NCBI GenBank assembly: GCA_029218405.1 | Contig: JAQXRG010000094.1 | Span: 1-37,580, forward strand | Length of the DNA: 37,580 nucleotides | Reading direction: 5' to 3' | DNA from: Bacteroidales bacterium | GTDB lineage: Bacteria; Bacteroidota; Bacteroidia; Bacteroidales; Bacteroidaceae | Part shown: positions 26,283 to 34,471 of the stretch, piece by piece | Layout of the letters: every line of letters starts with the position of its first letter | Position numbering within the stretch: position 1 is the first letter of the stretch | Made by a program: the position numbers and the translations under genes | The notes under the pieces: generated by a model | Told to the model about the DNA's origin: nothing | The model's input: the letters and a program-made list of their open reading frames with translations, nothing else | The model's database searches: none

Positions 26283-27446
26283 TTAGTTTTTTTCATTGCT
26301 GAGAGGAGGAGAAAACTGATAGAACACCAACAACGGATTGTCCTCCTCCTCACACTTCCGTGCCCATTCAGCCAATACATCACTCTCTGGATGCCGTCGG
26401 CTGAGTGCCAACACCTCCGACGGATAGACCAAACTCAGCATTCTTTCATCTGAAGGTTGTGCATCAAAAGAGATTACACGGACAGGAAGACAATGGCCGT
26501 CCAAGCCCAAAGAAGCATTCAGCAGTATCTCCCCCTCATCATTCGCCAACACATACTTTCTGTTTTGGTCACCGTAATAATAAGAAAAGAAACTGTAACC
26601 ACCCCATTCATAATACGCGAACACAAAGGGTGAAACCCCTTCATCCCGCAGTCGCTTTACCTCACCTTCAGCATCATCCAGCCCTATCCGAAGATTCCCG
26701 ATATGAATGACCCGGTAGGGCTGGAGCCGCCCATGAGTACCCACCGAATAAAGAGTGTCCTGATATGGAAACACACCCATTGTATTGCCTGGAGTCTGAT
26801 AGAAAGTAGAATGCCCTTCGCTCAATGACAAAGAAATGCCACGTAAGTGCTCATTATAACGAATGTCACGAAAAACTTCCCGACCATCCGGGGAAAGAAA
26901 AGAGTAGCTACAACAAGGAACATCACTTCCGTCAGCGCTCCCCAACCCCAGATTGAGGGCATATCCCTCGTCTGTCACGACAATACCTTCTGCTTTTTGA
27001 ATCTTCGATTCAGAAAGGAAGACACCATCCAGACTATACAGCAACAGCTTGGCCCCATAGCGGTCCAACAAGTAAAGCGTATCATTCTTCAGCTGCATAT
27101 CCACCAATGACTGGTACTCGCCCGGCCCCTGCCCAAAATGGTTCACCACCCGTTCAAATCGTCCCTGTCCGTCGAAAACGACCACCTGTTTCTTACGAGC
27201 ATCCAGCAAATAGATCCTACCGTTATAAAAAGACAATTTGTCTATCCGCTGTACCAATGACTCGTCAGTCGTCTGCAAGGGTATTATTTCTTTCAGCCGG
27301 AACAGAGAATCGAAAGGAATATCGCCCTTCACTTCATTAGCAGGTACTGCCAATGTGGCAATTGCAGAATCAACCGGTTCCATCCGTTGCCGAAAGCTGC
27401 ACGAGGACAGCAGGAGACACACTCCCCCAATAACTGAATACTTCAT
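26283..27446 (-). CDS. DUF5128-like six-bladed beta-propeller lipoprotein
   Basis: 387 residues with a lipoprotein signal (MKYSVIGGVCLLLSSC, Cys16). After a spacer, the sequence has regularly spaced propeller blades: IDKLSFYNGRIYLLDARKKQ with VVVFDGQGRF, then HFGQGPGEY, the G-x-G-P-x-[DE] motif shared by all propeller lipoproteins here. Such proteins are common in Bacteroidetes beside BF3164-like proteins and NVEALA peptides; their function is unknown. I see no acidic surface-export signal directly after the Cys, so it may face the periplasm. It is the last gene of the cluster, 52 bases after a BF3164-like gene. It is visibly more AT-rich than that neighbour. Confidence 0.82.
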   Translation of the reverse strand: MKYSVIGGVCLLLSSCSFRQRMEPVDSAIATLAVPANEVKGDIPFDSLFRLKEIIPLQTTDESLVQRIDKLSFYNGRIYLLDARKKQVVVFDGQGRFERVVNHFGQGPGEYQSLVDMQLKNDTLYLLDRYGAKLLLYSLDGVFLSESKIQKAEGIVVTDEGYALNLGLGSADGSDVPCCSYSFLSPDGREVFRDIRYNEHLRGISLSLSEGHSTFYQTPGNTMGVFPYQDTLYSVGTHGRLQPYRVIHIGNLRIGLDDAEGEVKRLRDEGVSPFVFAYYEWGGYSFFSYYYGDQNRKYVLANDEGEILLNASLGLDGHCLPVRVISFDAQPSDERMLSLVYPSEVLALSRRHPESDVLAEWARKCEEEDNPLLVFYQFSPPLSNEKN

Positions 27447-27498
27447 GATAATTTATGGTACTTCTATGAGTGAAGAAAATATCCACACCATCCGTTCC

Positions 27499-28587
27499 TC
27501 ATTTCAGCTTCCACTTCACCAACTGTTGGTCGGCATTCACGTCCGTACCGTACAGGATGCCGGTTGCCTCATCCACGTAGAGGCCCGCTATCGGACGGTC
27601 CAGCACCCACGTGGCGAGCAACTCGCCATCCATCGAGAACCGGCGGACGATGCGTCCCCCCTGCTGGTAGGTGTCCGGAGAGCGCATGATTTCCTTGAAC
27701 TCCCGCCCGTCGTAGAGAGTGTAGAGGTAGCGGTCGGTCATCTGCACATCGAAGTGCCCCATCCTCCCGGTGGGATAGCTGTAGCCGTTCTGCGAGGCAT
27801 ACACCGGCTCACCGTCCGCTCCCCGTAACCGGATTTCCTTTCCCGAACGGAGGTCGTAAAGGTCGGTACAATCGCCGAACTGCGCCACGGCAGCCAAGTA
27901 GCGGCGGTCAGGACTCCCGGCAAAATAAGTGTTCCATCCCTGCGCCGTCATCGGTGCCATCCCCTCCTGCAACTTTTCGTCGTCTACAGGTAGCTTGGCT
28001 TCCGACTTGCGGAGCAGTTTTCCCGATGACAGGCTCGCCCAGCAGCAGCGACGCTCGCCCGTGGCATCGGACACTAACATCGTCGAATCGTCCCACACAC
28101 AGCAAGAGTGCGTACCCGTCAGCCCTTTATCCATCGGCACCATCGGCAGCTGCACCGGTGCCCCGTGCACAGTAACGTCCGAAAAGCTACAGAAACGCCC
28201 TTTAGCATCGTCGAACGCACAGAACGAAGACGCTCCCGTAAAGCCGCCGCCCGCCGCCTGCTGCATCTCGTCGGGACCTTCGCCCCGCCGACCAAACGAC
28301 GCCACATAGCGGAACGCCGGATAGGTGAACACGTGGAAGAAATACTCCTTGTTGTGCAGGTCCATCACCACAGCCGTCTCTCCCTGCACCCGGATGCGGT
28401 AAGCATACCTGAACAGTACCGTGTCAATCGGTATCACCTCCCCCTGCAGCACCGTCCCGCTACGCTCCGCCTCGGCAAGAATCGTTTCACTCAAAGGCAT
28501 TTCCTGATTCACTCTCTCCTTCTGCCCACACGAAGCGAGCCCTCCCAACAACAGGACCATCAGTCCCCATAAACACTTTCTTTTCAT
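27499..28587 (-). CDS. BF3164-like (TolB-like) six-bladed beta-propeller lipoprotein, copy 3
   Basis: 362 residues. The start at 28587 gives MKRKCLWGLMVLLLGGLASC with a lipidated Cys20; an earlier in-frame ATG at 28626 would bury the signal. Family marks are FGRRGEGPDEMQQ near residue 100 and, at the C-terminus, ATWVLDRPIAGLYVDEATG followed by ILYGT. These correspond to the YDWEG and YGIA blades of the two other copies at 32987 and 36141. It lies 49 bases after the O-antigen-ligase-like gene and 52 bases before a DUF5128-like gene, so it is likely in the same transcript. Molecular role unknown; a ligand-binding or scaffolding propeller is the usual expectation. Confidence 0.82.
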   Translation of the reverse strand: MKRKCLWGLMVLLLGGLASCGQKERVNQEMPLSETILAEAERSGTVLQGEVIPIDTVLFRYAYRIRVQGETAVVMDLHNKEYFFHVFTYPAFRYVASFGRRGEGPDEMQQAAGGGFTGASSFCAFDDAKGRFCSFSDVTVHGAPVQLPMVPMDKGLTGTHSCCVWDDSTMLVSDATGERRCCWASLSSGKLLRKSEAKLPVDDEKLQEGMAPMTAQGWNTYFAGSPDRRYLAAVAQFGDCTDLYDLRSGKEIRLRGADGEPVYASQNGYSYPTGRMGHFDVQMTDRYLYTLYDGREFKEIMRSPDTYQQGGRIVRRFSMDGELLATWVLDRPIAGLYVDEATGILYGTDVNADQQLVKWKLK

Positions 28588-28630
28588 ACTTTCGTTTATT
28601 TTTTTTAAGTTATTATTTCTGTTCATTCAT

Positions 28631-28655
28631 CATTCTTCATTCCTCATTCTTCATT
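28631..28655. repeat. Short direct repeat at the end of the O-antigen-ligase-like gene
   Basis: CATTCTTCATT occurs at 28631-28641 and 28645-28655, with further CATTC words on either side (28624-28643). On the minus strand this is a run of ATGAAGAATGA-like words that encodes the final residues of the ligase-like protein and runs past its stop codon. It is simple-sequence DNA and shows no spacer structure. Confidence 0.6.
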
Positions 28656-30067
28656 TTTCCCAACAGCTTCCTCGCACGGCTGCGCATCTCCCGCACCGCC
28701 GATGACTCCACCTTCGGTTCCTCCTCCACGACCCTGCCGACCGCCCATTCCAGCCGCTCGCGCGGGAAGACATCGGGACGCGAGGCATAGAGCCGCGCCA
28801 ACAGATAGTAAGGATAGATGCGCCCCGGCAGACGGCAGGCAGCCCGCAGCAGCCAGCGTTCCGCTTCCTCGGGACGACCCGCCTCCTGGCAATTCTTGCC
28901 GATGATGTTCAGCACCATCGGGTCACCGCTCACCCGTAATGCCTGCTCCAGCACCCGGTTCGACGCGTCCCACCGGCGCAGGCGGTGCAAGGCATGACCG
29001 TACTCGAAGACAAAGCGGGCGTTCCAGCGCCAGTCGGCATAGTGCCGCTCCGCCTTCTCCACCGCCTCCTCGTAACGTCCCATCCAGTAAGAGGACCGGC
29101 TCCGCTCCCATTCCGCCGCCTGCGCCTTCCGCTGCAGCTGGCAGGAACAGACCGCCATCCCCACCGCCAGCACGGCTCCACCGGCCGCCACCGGCAGACC
29201 GGCTGCCACCAGCAGCGCCAACGCCCCCACAAACTCCGGGAACTGGAACGGATAGGAAGCGAACGAAAAGACCGCCAGTGCCACCAGTGCACCGCCCAGT
29301 CCGTAGTCCCCTCGCCGCATACATCCCCACAGGGCACAGCCGGCCACTCCCACCAGCAGCACCGCCACCGGTATCCCCCATGCCATGGCCGCCTGCAGGT
29401 ACTCGTTGAACACGTATTCGGGCGATCCAGCCACCCGTTTCTCCTGTTCCGAAGCCCGTCCCGAACGGAAATACGCTTCCTGTGCCTCGCCATAGGCACC
29501 GGCGACCCCGTCCCAGCCCACTCCCGTCAGCGGACGCTCTGCCACGGCCCGGGCAGCCACCTTCCACATCAGCAGCCGCCCGTCGGCAGAATCCTTCTTA
29601 TAGTGATAGGCCCAGGTGCCTGCCGCTCCCACCGATACCGTCAGGGCGACCGCCGCCAAGGCCCACAGCCGCCGGTGGCGCCGCCAGCCCTCCAGCCATC
29701 GGTGCCGCCCGTAGGACACCGCCACACAGGCACAGCCAGCCGCCGCAGCCACCCACGCCGCTCGGCTCATGCCTGCCGGCAGCACACTGGCCACCAGCAA
29801 CATCGCTCCGAGGCGCACGTTCTCCGCCACACCCCCTTGCCCCCTTCTTTCCATCCACAGCCTCAGGCACACCGGCAGGCAGACCGCCAGGAACCCGGAA
29901 TAAGGGCCGGGATTGTAGAACGAGCCAGTCAGCAGGTACAGCGCATGACGCGAGGCACACAGTCCGGCCACCTGGCACAGTCCCATCCCCGCTTCCAGCA
30001 CTCCTGCCGCCGCCAGCACCCAGGCCACCCAGGTACAGGCCTTCCTTCTCAGTCGATTCGTTTCCAT
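28637..30067 (-). CDS. O-antigen ligase-like (Wzy_C) membrane protein with C-terminal TPR region
   Basis: 476 residues. About nine hydrophobic segments fill residues 10-320. Between them, the segment GRLLMWKVAARAVAERPLTG with GVGWDG (around residues 163-188) is the loop typical of O-antigen ligase/polymerase-like proteins. From about 330 the sequence becomes soluble and helical with TPR-like pairs (YWMGRYEEAVEKAERHYAD, WDASNRVLEQALRVSG, EEAERWLLRAACRLPG). The start at 30067 is supported by GGAGGAGGCT directly in front of it; it overlaps the signal peptidase end by 19 bases. There are no sugar-transfer genes around, so transfer of a glycan is not assured; it may act on another lipid-linked or peptide substrate. 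Confidence 0.8.
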   Translation of the reverse strand: METNRLRRKACTWVAWVLAAAGVLEAGMGLCQVAGLCASRHALYLLTGSFYNPGPYSGFLAVCLPVCLRLWMERRGQGGVAENVRLGAMLLVASVLPAGMSRAAWVAAAAGCACVAVSYGRHRWLEGWRRHRRLWALAAVALTVSVGAAGTWAYHYKKDSADGRLLMWKVAARAVAERPLTGVGWDGVAGAYGEAQEAYFRSGRASEQEKRVAGSPEYVFNEYLQAAMAWGIPVAVLLVGVAGCALWGCMRRGDYGLGGALVALAVFSFASYPFQFPEFVGALALLVAAGLPVAAGGAVLAVGMAVCSCQLQRKAQAAEWERSRSSYWMGRYEEAVEKAERHYADWRWNARFVFEYGHALHRLRRWDASNRVLEQALRVSGDPMVLNIIGKNCQEAGRPEEAERWLLRAACRLPGRIYPYYLLARLYASRPDVFPRERLEWAVGRVVEEEPKVESSAVREMRSRARKLLGKMKNEE

Positions 30068-30942
30068 AGCCTCCTCCATCTCATCTTGCCCGTCAGCGGG
30101 TCGTGCGCCCACAGGATTCGTGTGGCCTTCCCCACGATGAACTCCACCGGCAACAGCCCCCAGTAGCGCGAATCCTGCGAGTTCTCCGTCCGGTCGCCCG
30201 CCACGAAACAGTAATCCTTGCCGAACGTATATTCCTCGACCACACTGTCACCCAGCAGCACCCTGCCGTCTGCCACCGTCAGCCGCCGTTCGGTCTCCCA
30301 CTCTATCAGCTGCCGGTACAGCCGCAGCTGCCCGGCATCCATCCGCACCGTCTGCCCGGCCCGCGGCACCGCCAACGGTCCGAACTCGCGGATGGTCCAT
30401 CCCGTCAGGCTGTCCATCGGGAAAGCCTCCACACACAGTCCCGACGGCACTCCCCAGCGGTTCCGGAACATCCCCTCCAAGAAATCCTGCGAAGCCACAT
30501 GGCCCAACGGCTGCTCCACGCCCCTTACCCGGTAGTGCGCACGGCGGATTTCCACCGTATCACCCGGCAGCCCCACACACCGCTTCACATAGTACCGACG
30601 TAGGTTCAGCCCGATGCTGTCCCACCGTTCCCTATACGGGAAGTTAAACACCACCACGTCGTTCCGCTTCAGTCCGCCGAAGCCCGGCAGCCGGCGGACA
30701 CGCACACGCTCGCCGGCTGCCGCCGCTCCGATGTCGAAGATCCGCGCCCCCATCACCCATTTGTTCACCACTATGCGGTCGCCCGGCTGCAGTGCCGGCT
30801 CCATAGAGCTCGAAGGGATGCTGAACGTGGCGAACGTCGTCACCACGAACACGACCCATGCCGTCAGCAGCAGGCCCCCTGCCGCTACCACATTCAGCAG
30901 GAAGTCCAGACACTTGCGCACCTGGTTTCCTATCCACTTCAT
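30049..30942 (-). CDS. lepB: Signal peptidase I, cluster-specific paralogue
   Basis: 297 residues from the start at 30942. One N-terminal membrane segment (about 15-38) is followed by SIPSSSMEPAL with the nucleophile Ser46, VVNK, KRCVGLPGD with the general base Lys120, and GDRTENSQDSRYWG near the C-terminus, the complete set of family boxes. It removes signal peptides after A-x-A on the outer face of the inner membrane. A 24-base imperfect duplication in front offers a second in-frame ATG at 30966, which lies inside the upstream gene; the downstream ATG leaves a four-base gap and is preferred. Its place in a cluster of peptides ending their leader in EALA suggests a dedicated substrate, which is inference. 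Confidence 0.93.
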   Translation of the reverse strand: MKWIGNQVRKCLDFLLNVVAAGGLLLTAWVVFVVTTFATFSIPSSSMEPALQPGDRIVVNKWVMGARIFDIGAAAAGERVRVRRLPGFGGLKRNDVVVFNFPYRERWDSIGLNLRRYYVKRCVGLPGDTVEIRRAHYRVRGVEQPLGHVASQDFLEGMFRNRWGVPSGLCVEAFPMDSLTGWTIREFGPLAVPRAGQTVRMDAGQLRLYRQLIEWETERRLTVADGRVLLGDSVVEEYTFGKDYCFVAGDRTENSQDSRYWGLLPVEFIVGKATRILWAHDPLTGKMRWRRLWKRID

Positions 30943-30966
30943 CCGTTTATTCCCAATCCACTTCAT
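30919..30966 (-). repeat. Imperfect 24-bp tandem duplication spanning the lepB start
   Basis: On the minus strand 30966-30943 and 30942-30919 both begin ATGAAGTGGAT and agree at about 17 of 24 positions. Read in the lepB frame both give MKWIGN. The first copy also encodes the last residues and the TAA stop (30947-30949) of the transglutaminase-like protein in another frame. Confidence 0.75.
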
Positions 30967-32950
30967 GATTCCTACAGATAAATATTCGTTCCGAAGAACG
31001 GCCTTCCCATCCTTTGCTACGGTTCTTCAGCATCAACAACGCATGGGTCGGAACCCCCTTGAACGTCAGATAACCGCACGGCGATGCCGGCAGACATCCT
31101 GCCGACTTCCAACCGTCCTCCCAATACAGCAACTCGAAGCGACCTTCCGTCACCTCACTCTCTAAGTACGGGTACAGCCGGACTATCTCTATCCGGCAGT
31201 CCCTTCCGAGATCAAAATCCACATACCGCCGGCTGACCTTCCCCCGGACGGCAGTCGCAGCCTCTCCGTCCGCCAACCAGGAGACACACTCCTCCGCACG
31301 GAAGGGACGGAGGTCAGTCAATGCCCTGACCCCATCTATACGCTGCCCGGCTGTGCGGAACTCCACATCGCCCAACGCCAACGTATCCCCCGGCAGATAC
31401 ATACGGACATACCGGCAGGGAGATGCCGTATGTACCGGCAGTTCCGAATAGCCCAGCTCCAACGGACAGTCCTGCCGGCACAACTCCTCTGCCACACGCC
31501 CGTTGCGGAGGGCATACCACGCCAAGCCTTGCCCGGCAGCGAAATTCTGCCGGTTGTCATCGCTGGCAGGAGCCCCACAGACAATGCGCAGGCTCACCTG
31601 CCCCCTCTGCCCGTCCACTTCCAATGTACGGACACTCCCGTCGGGCAACAGCTGGAAGGGAGCAGCCACGGGCACCGTCCTGCCACCGCTGCAGCACACC
31701 GGCAGATAGACTATATCCCGTCCCATGCCCCGGAAGGTGACAGTACCGTCCCGGTCGATCCGTCCCCACTGTACGGGGTGCCACTGCTGGTGTCCGAAGA
31801 CCGCCAAGTACGCATAGCGAGCCCCCTCCAGCACCTGTCCCGACAGACGGACCGTAACATCCTGTCCCTCAAAATATTCCGACGACACGTCCTTTTTCCA
31901 CACATTGCGGAAAAGGGCAGGGATGTCTTCCGGACAGACCTCCTTGTCGGTTACCGGTCCTTCCGGATGTCGGCTGTACGTATAGCGGAAGACCTTCGGC
32001 AGACGGAACTTGCCCCACAGCCGGTCCACCGACCGGTTGTTGTAGATACGCTTGTACTTCCAGCGGTCCTCGTCCCAGAACGATTCGAAAGCCTGGCTGT
32101 CTCCTCCCACCATCAGCACGTTCCACGTATGCGAACTGTTGCGGTTGCCCCATGCCGGTACAAAATCTACTGCCACCGGCATCCCCAACGAGGAGATCAG
32201 CTGTACATTGAACCAGCACCGGTGCTGGCACAATCCGTGCCGGAGCCGCTCGAACGTAGCGACATCCCATATCGGCATTCCCGCCCCGTGGAACTGGTTG
32301 TGCGTCAGGTGACGGTACTCGTACAGCAAGGAGTCCGTCTCTTCCATCCACGACCTTCCCCCTCCTGCATACCACCTGCCGGCGTGCCGGAGAAAGAACG
32401 TGTCCCTGGCTCCGTCCGCCACTAAGCCGTTCTGCCTACGGTAGGGAAGCACATACTCGCAGAAGACCTCCCACGGACAGTCCCTCGACCAGACATTCTG
32501 CCTCCACGCCTCGAAAGACCGGTCTATCTCCCTGATGAGATAGGCAGCTGACAGCTCCTTCGCATCCCACCGGAAGTCAGGCGTCCCATACCGGTGAGCG
32601 CCATGTTCATACAAGGAGTCAATGCGTCTTCCCCATTCCTCCGTCTGCCGGTGGCCACATTCCTGGTTGATGGCCTCATACGCATCATACAGTCCTGCAT
32701 AGCTCCGGATTCCTTCCTCCCGGTAGCCTCCATGTCCCGCCATCTGTTCTATCAGGAACCGGGCAGCCTCGTACTTCTGTCCGCTGTCGCGGTAATGTTC
32801 CAGCACCTTCTCCAGTTCCGCACGGTTCTCTCCCGCCTGCTCCAACGTATAGCGAAGCCGGGAACTGTCGGTGCAGGATGCTCCCAGGAGAGACCAACAC
32901 ACCAGGGCAAGCACTGCCCTTCTATCATACCTTTTACTGCTCATGTTCAT
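30947..32950 (-). CDS. Transglutaminase-like (papain-fold) lipoprotein
   Basis: 667 residues with a lipoprotein signal ending LLGASC (Cys26). After a helical N-terminal region, a transglutaminase-like core is visible: GLCQHRCWFNVQLISSLGMP with the candidate nucleophile Cys241 (Cys245 is close by), SHTWNVL with His274, and FWDED with Asp293 or Asp295, in the right order and spacing for a Cys-His-Asp triad. Residues from about 330 are beta-rich. The C-terminal part (VRALTDLRP to ELLYWEDGW) resembles a discoidin-like beta-sandwich. Such proteins may be peptidases or cross-linkers. It lies 36 bases after a BF3164-like gene, and lepB begins just past its stop, so translation of the three is probably linked. 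Start could also be at 32944. Confidence 0.83.
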   Translation of the reverse strand: MNMSSKRYDRRAVLALVCWSLLGASCTDSSRLRYTLEQAGENRAELEKVLEHYRDSGQKYEAARFLIEQMAGHGGYREEGIRSYAGLYDAYEAINQECGHRQTEEWGRRIDSLYEHGAHRYGTPDFRWDAKELSAAYLIREIDRSFEAWRQNVWSRDCPWEVFCEYVLPYRRQNGLVADGARDTFFLRHAGRWYAGGGRSWMEETDSLLYEYRHLTHNQFHGAGMPIWDVATFERLRHGLCQHRCWFNVQLISSLGMPVAVDFVPAWGNRNSSHTWNVLMVGGDSQAFESFWDEDRWKYKRIYNNRSVDRLWGKFRLPKVFRYTYSRHPEGPVTDKEVCPEDIPALFRNVWKKDVSSEYFEGQDVTVRLSGQVLEGARYAYLAVFGHQQWHPVQWGRIDRDGTVTFRGMGRDIVYLPVCCSGGRTVPVAAPFQLLPDGSVRTLEVDGQRGQVSLRIVCGAPASDDNRQNFAAGQGLAWYALRNGRVAEELCRQDCPLELGYSELPVHTASPCRYVRMYLPGDTLALGDVEFRTAGQRIDGVRALTDLRPFRAEECVSWLADGEAATAVRGKVSRRYVDFDLGRDCRIEIVRLYPYLESEVTEGRFELLYWEDGWKSAGCLPASPCGYLTFKGVPTHALLMLKNRSKGWEGRSSERIFICRNHEVDWE

Positions 32951-32986
32951 TGTATTATGTTATATATTCTTTTCTTTTCCGGGACA

Positions 32987-34033
32987 CTACCGTCCGTCGG
33001 GGACTTCCGGCAGCAGGAACGTCACCAGCACCGGATTGGGCAGCAGGGCAATGGCATACAGCCGGTCGCCGCGGAAGGTCACACACAACGACTCGATGTC
33101 CACATCCAGCCGGAGCCGGTACAGCAGCTTCCCTTCCCAGTCGTACACGTGGACGCCATCTCCGGCGAATGCCTTCTCCTTGTCGGCTTCGTAGTTCCGG
33201 CCCGAATACAGAACATAGACACGCCGGTCGTCGGCACTGACATCCAGATAGTGAACGGGAGCGTTTTTCGGCATGGCCACGTTATTATAGGAATACGAGG
33301 GATAGGAACCGATGCACTGAGCCGTACGGCGTACGGACCCTTCGCGGGACAAGCGGTAGAAGGCCAGGACATCCGCCCTCAGCGACGCATGGACCACCCT
33401 GTCGCCCGACGGGCTGACCGCCAGCCGTCCCTGATAGATGTCCGAACGGATGAGGCCCGACACCGCCCGTTCCTCCGCATCGCGGTAAGGGCATTCGTCA
33501 ATGCCTTCCAGAAAGCGTCCGGAAGCGTCCAGCCGGGCTAAACGGAAGTCCTCGTACAGCCCGGCTGCAATGTAGGTACGGTCGGACAAGGGGTACACCT
33601 CGAAATGGAACAGGGAGTCGGTCACCGTGAAACGGGGCGCCAGCTTTGCGCTTTCGTCCAGTGACCCCGCATCATAGGCGGCATACCTGCGTCTGTTGAC
33701 ATCCCAGAAACCCACGGACGCGCCCTCGGGATGCAAGGAGGACGGAAAGAGGCATTCATTGGGACCTTGGCCCAGACGACCGAACGGAACGACACGGCTA
33801 TGGGGATAATCCAGCCACTGGAAAGCACCGTCGGACACCTTGGTGATGATGCAGGGAACAGAATCGTCCAGCAGGGCCATACCCTTCGACCTTCCTATCA
33901 GGTAGTCATCGCCCAGCAGGAGTTCATGCTGCAAGGAAAAGACCGGAACACCTGGTCCGCTCTGGCGGCTCTGGCAGGACAACAGCAGCACAGCCACCGC
34001 CAACATACTGAAACGAACGAATTTTTTATACAT
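32987..34033 (-). CDS. BF3164-like (TolB-like) six-bladed beta-propeller lipoprotein, copy 2
   Basis: 348 residues. The start at 34033 gives MYKKFVRFSMLAVAVLLLSC with a lipidated Cys20; an earlier ATG at 34075 lies in the 75-bp repeat and is unlikely. Family features are PFGRLGQGPNECLFP near residue 84, the VYPLSDR blade, and the C-terminal VHVYDWEGKLLYRLRLDV followed by YAIALLPNP. It closely parallels the protein at 36141-37169 in order and spacing of motifs. Repeat copy A lies 36 bases upstream of its ATG. It is the first of the downstream block that includes the transglutaminase-like, signal peptidase and ligase-like genes. Function unknown. Confidence 0.83.
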   Translation of the reverse strand: MYKKFVRFSMLAVAVLLLSCQSRQSGPGVPVFSLQHELLLGDDYLIGRSKGMALLDDSVPCIITKVSDGAFQWLDYPHSRVVPFGRLGQGPNECLFPSSLHPEGASVGFWDVNRRRYAAYDAGSLDESAKLAPRFTVTDSLFHFEVYPLSDRTYIAAGLYEDFRLARLDASGRFLEGIDECPYRDAEERAVSGLIRSDIYQGRLAVSPSGDRVVHASLRADVLAFYRLSREGSVRRTAQCIGSYPSYSYNNVAMPKNAPVHYLDVSADDRRVYVLYSGRNYEADKEKAFAGDGVHVYDWEGKLLYRLRLDVDIESLCVTFRGDRLYAIALLPNPVLVTFLLPEVPDGR

Positions 34034-34069
34034 CTTTCTGCTTGTTTTATGATTTAACGCTAATATAGT

Positions 34070-34144
34070 GTTCATCCCGTTTCCCGGCAGGGATTCCGCC
34101 GCAGGAAAAAGACAAGACTTCCGCTTGCTCGTTCCAATGTTTTA
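34070..34144 (-). repeat. 75-bp cluster repeat, copy A
   Basis: 73 of 75 bases are identical to copy C (37506-37580) and in part to copy B (36065-36095). It lies 36 bases upstream of the BF3164-like ATG at 34033 in a 180-base gap. On the minus strand it contains CAAG, a seven-base loop and CTTG followed by TCTTTTT, a weak terminator-like hairpin, then ATCCC with GGGAT as a second possible stem, and ends GGGATGAAC. It also lies in an open frame of about 40 codons preceded by AGGAGGTG (34165-34172). Confidence 0.8.
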
Positions 34145-34213
34145 CGTTATTTTGTACCTGTTTCACCTCCTTTTCTTTACCAGAATTGTTAAATGAATCA
34201 ATTTAAGTAAATT

Positions 34214-34471
34214 TCAATTTTCCTCTTCATCAAAACCTGACTCCGACAAAACAATCTTCTTGTATAAATCGTATATTCTAGTACTATATTCATAATACCC
34301 GAAATCAAATTTCATCAGAGAACCATCTACATAGTTAATCGGTGTCCACTGCTTAGGGAATACAATTTCCTTTCCCTTCCACTCAGTGACAATGTCTGTC
34401 ACTATCCTCCTTTTCTCATATGTGCACGATACACACATAAGTAATACTATACAAGTAAAAACCTGTCTCAT
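34214..34471 (-). CDS. Small lipoprotein of unknown function, possibly a shortened family member
   Basis: 85 residues with a lipoprotein signal (MRQVFTCIVLLMCVSC, Cys16). The segment IVTEWKGKEIVFPKQW recalls, from memory, the N-terminal signature of larger Bacteroidetes lipoproteins that continue into a thioredoxin-like or DUF1573-like domain; here the protein stops after 85 residues and nothing downstream encodes the rest. The start overlaps the stop of the upstream propeller gene in ATGA (34468-34471), so it is translated with it and is probably real rather than a remnant. The coding sequence is AT-rich compared with the rest of the window. No enzymatic motif is visible. Confidence 0.68.
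   Translation of the reverse strand: MRQVFTCIVLLMCVSCTYEKRRIVTDIVTEWKGKEIVFPKQWTPINYVDGSLMKFDFGYYEYSTRIYDLYKKIVLSESGFDEEEN

Noticed and set aside
28619-28660. CATTCTTCATT repeats as a small CRISPR-like array
   Set aside because: Units are only 11 bases, spaced by three bases, irregular and partly coding. There are no spacers and no cas genes in the window.
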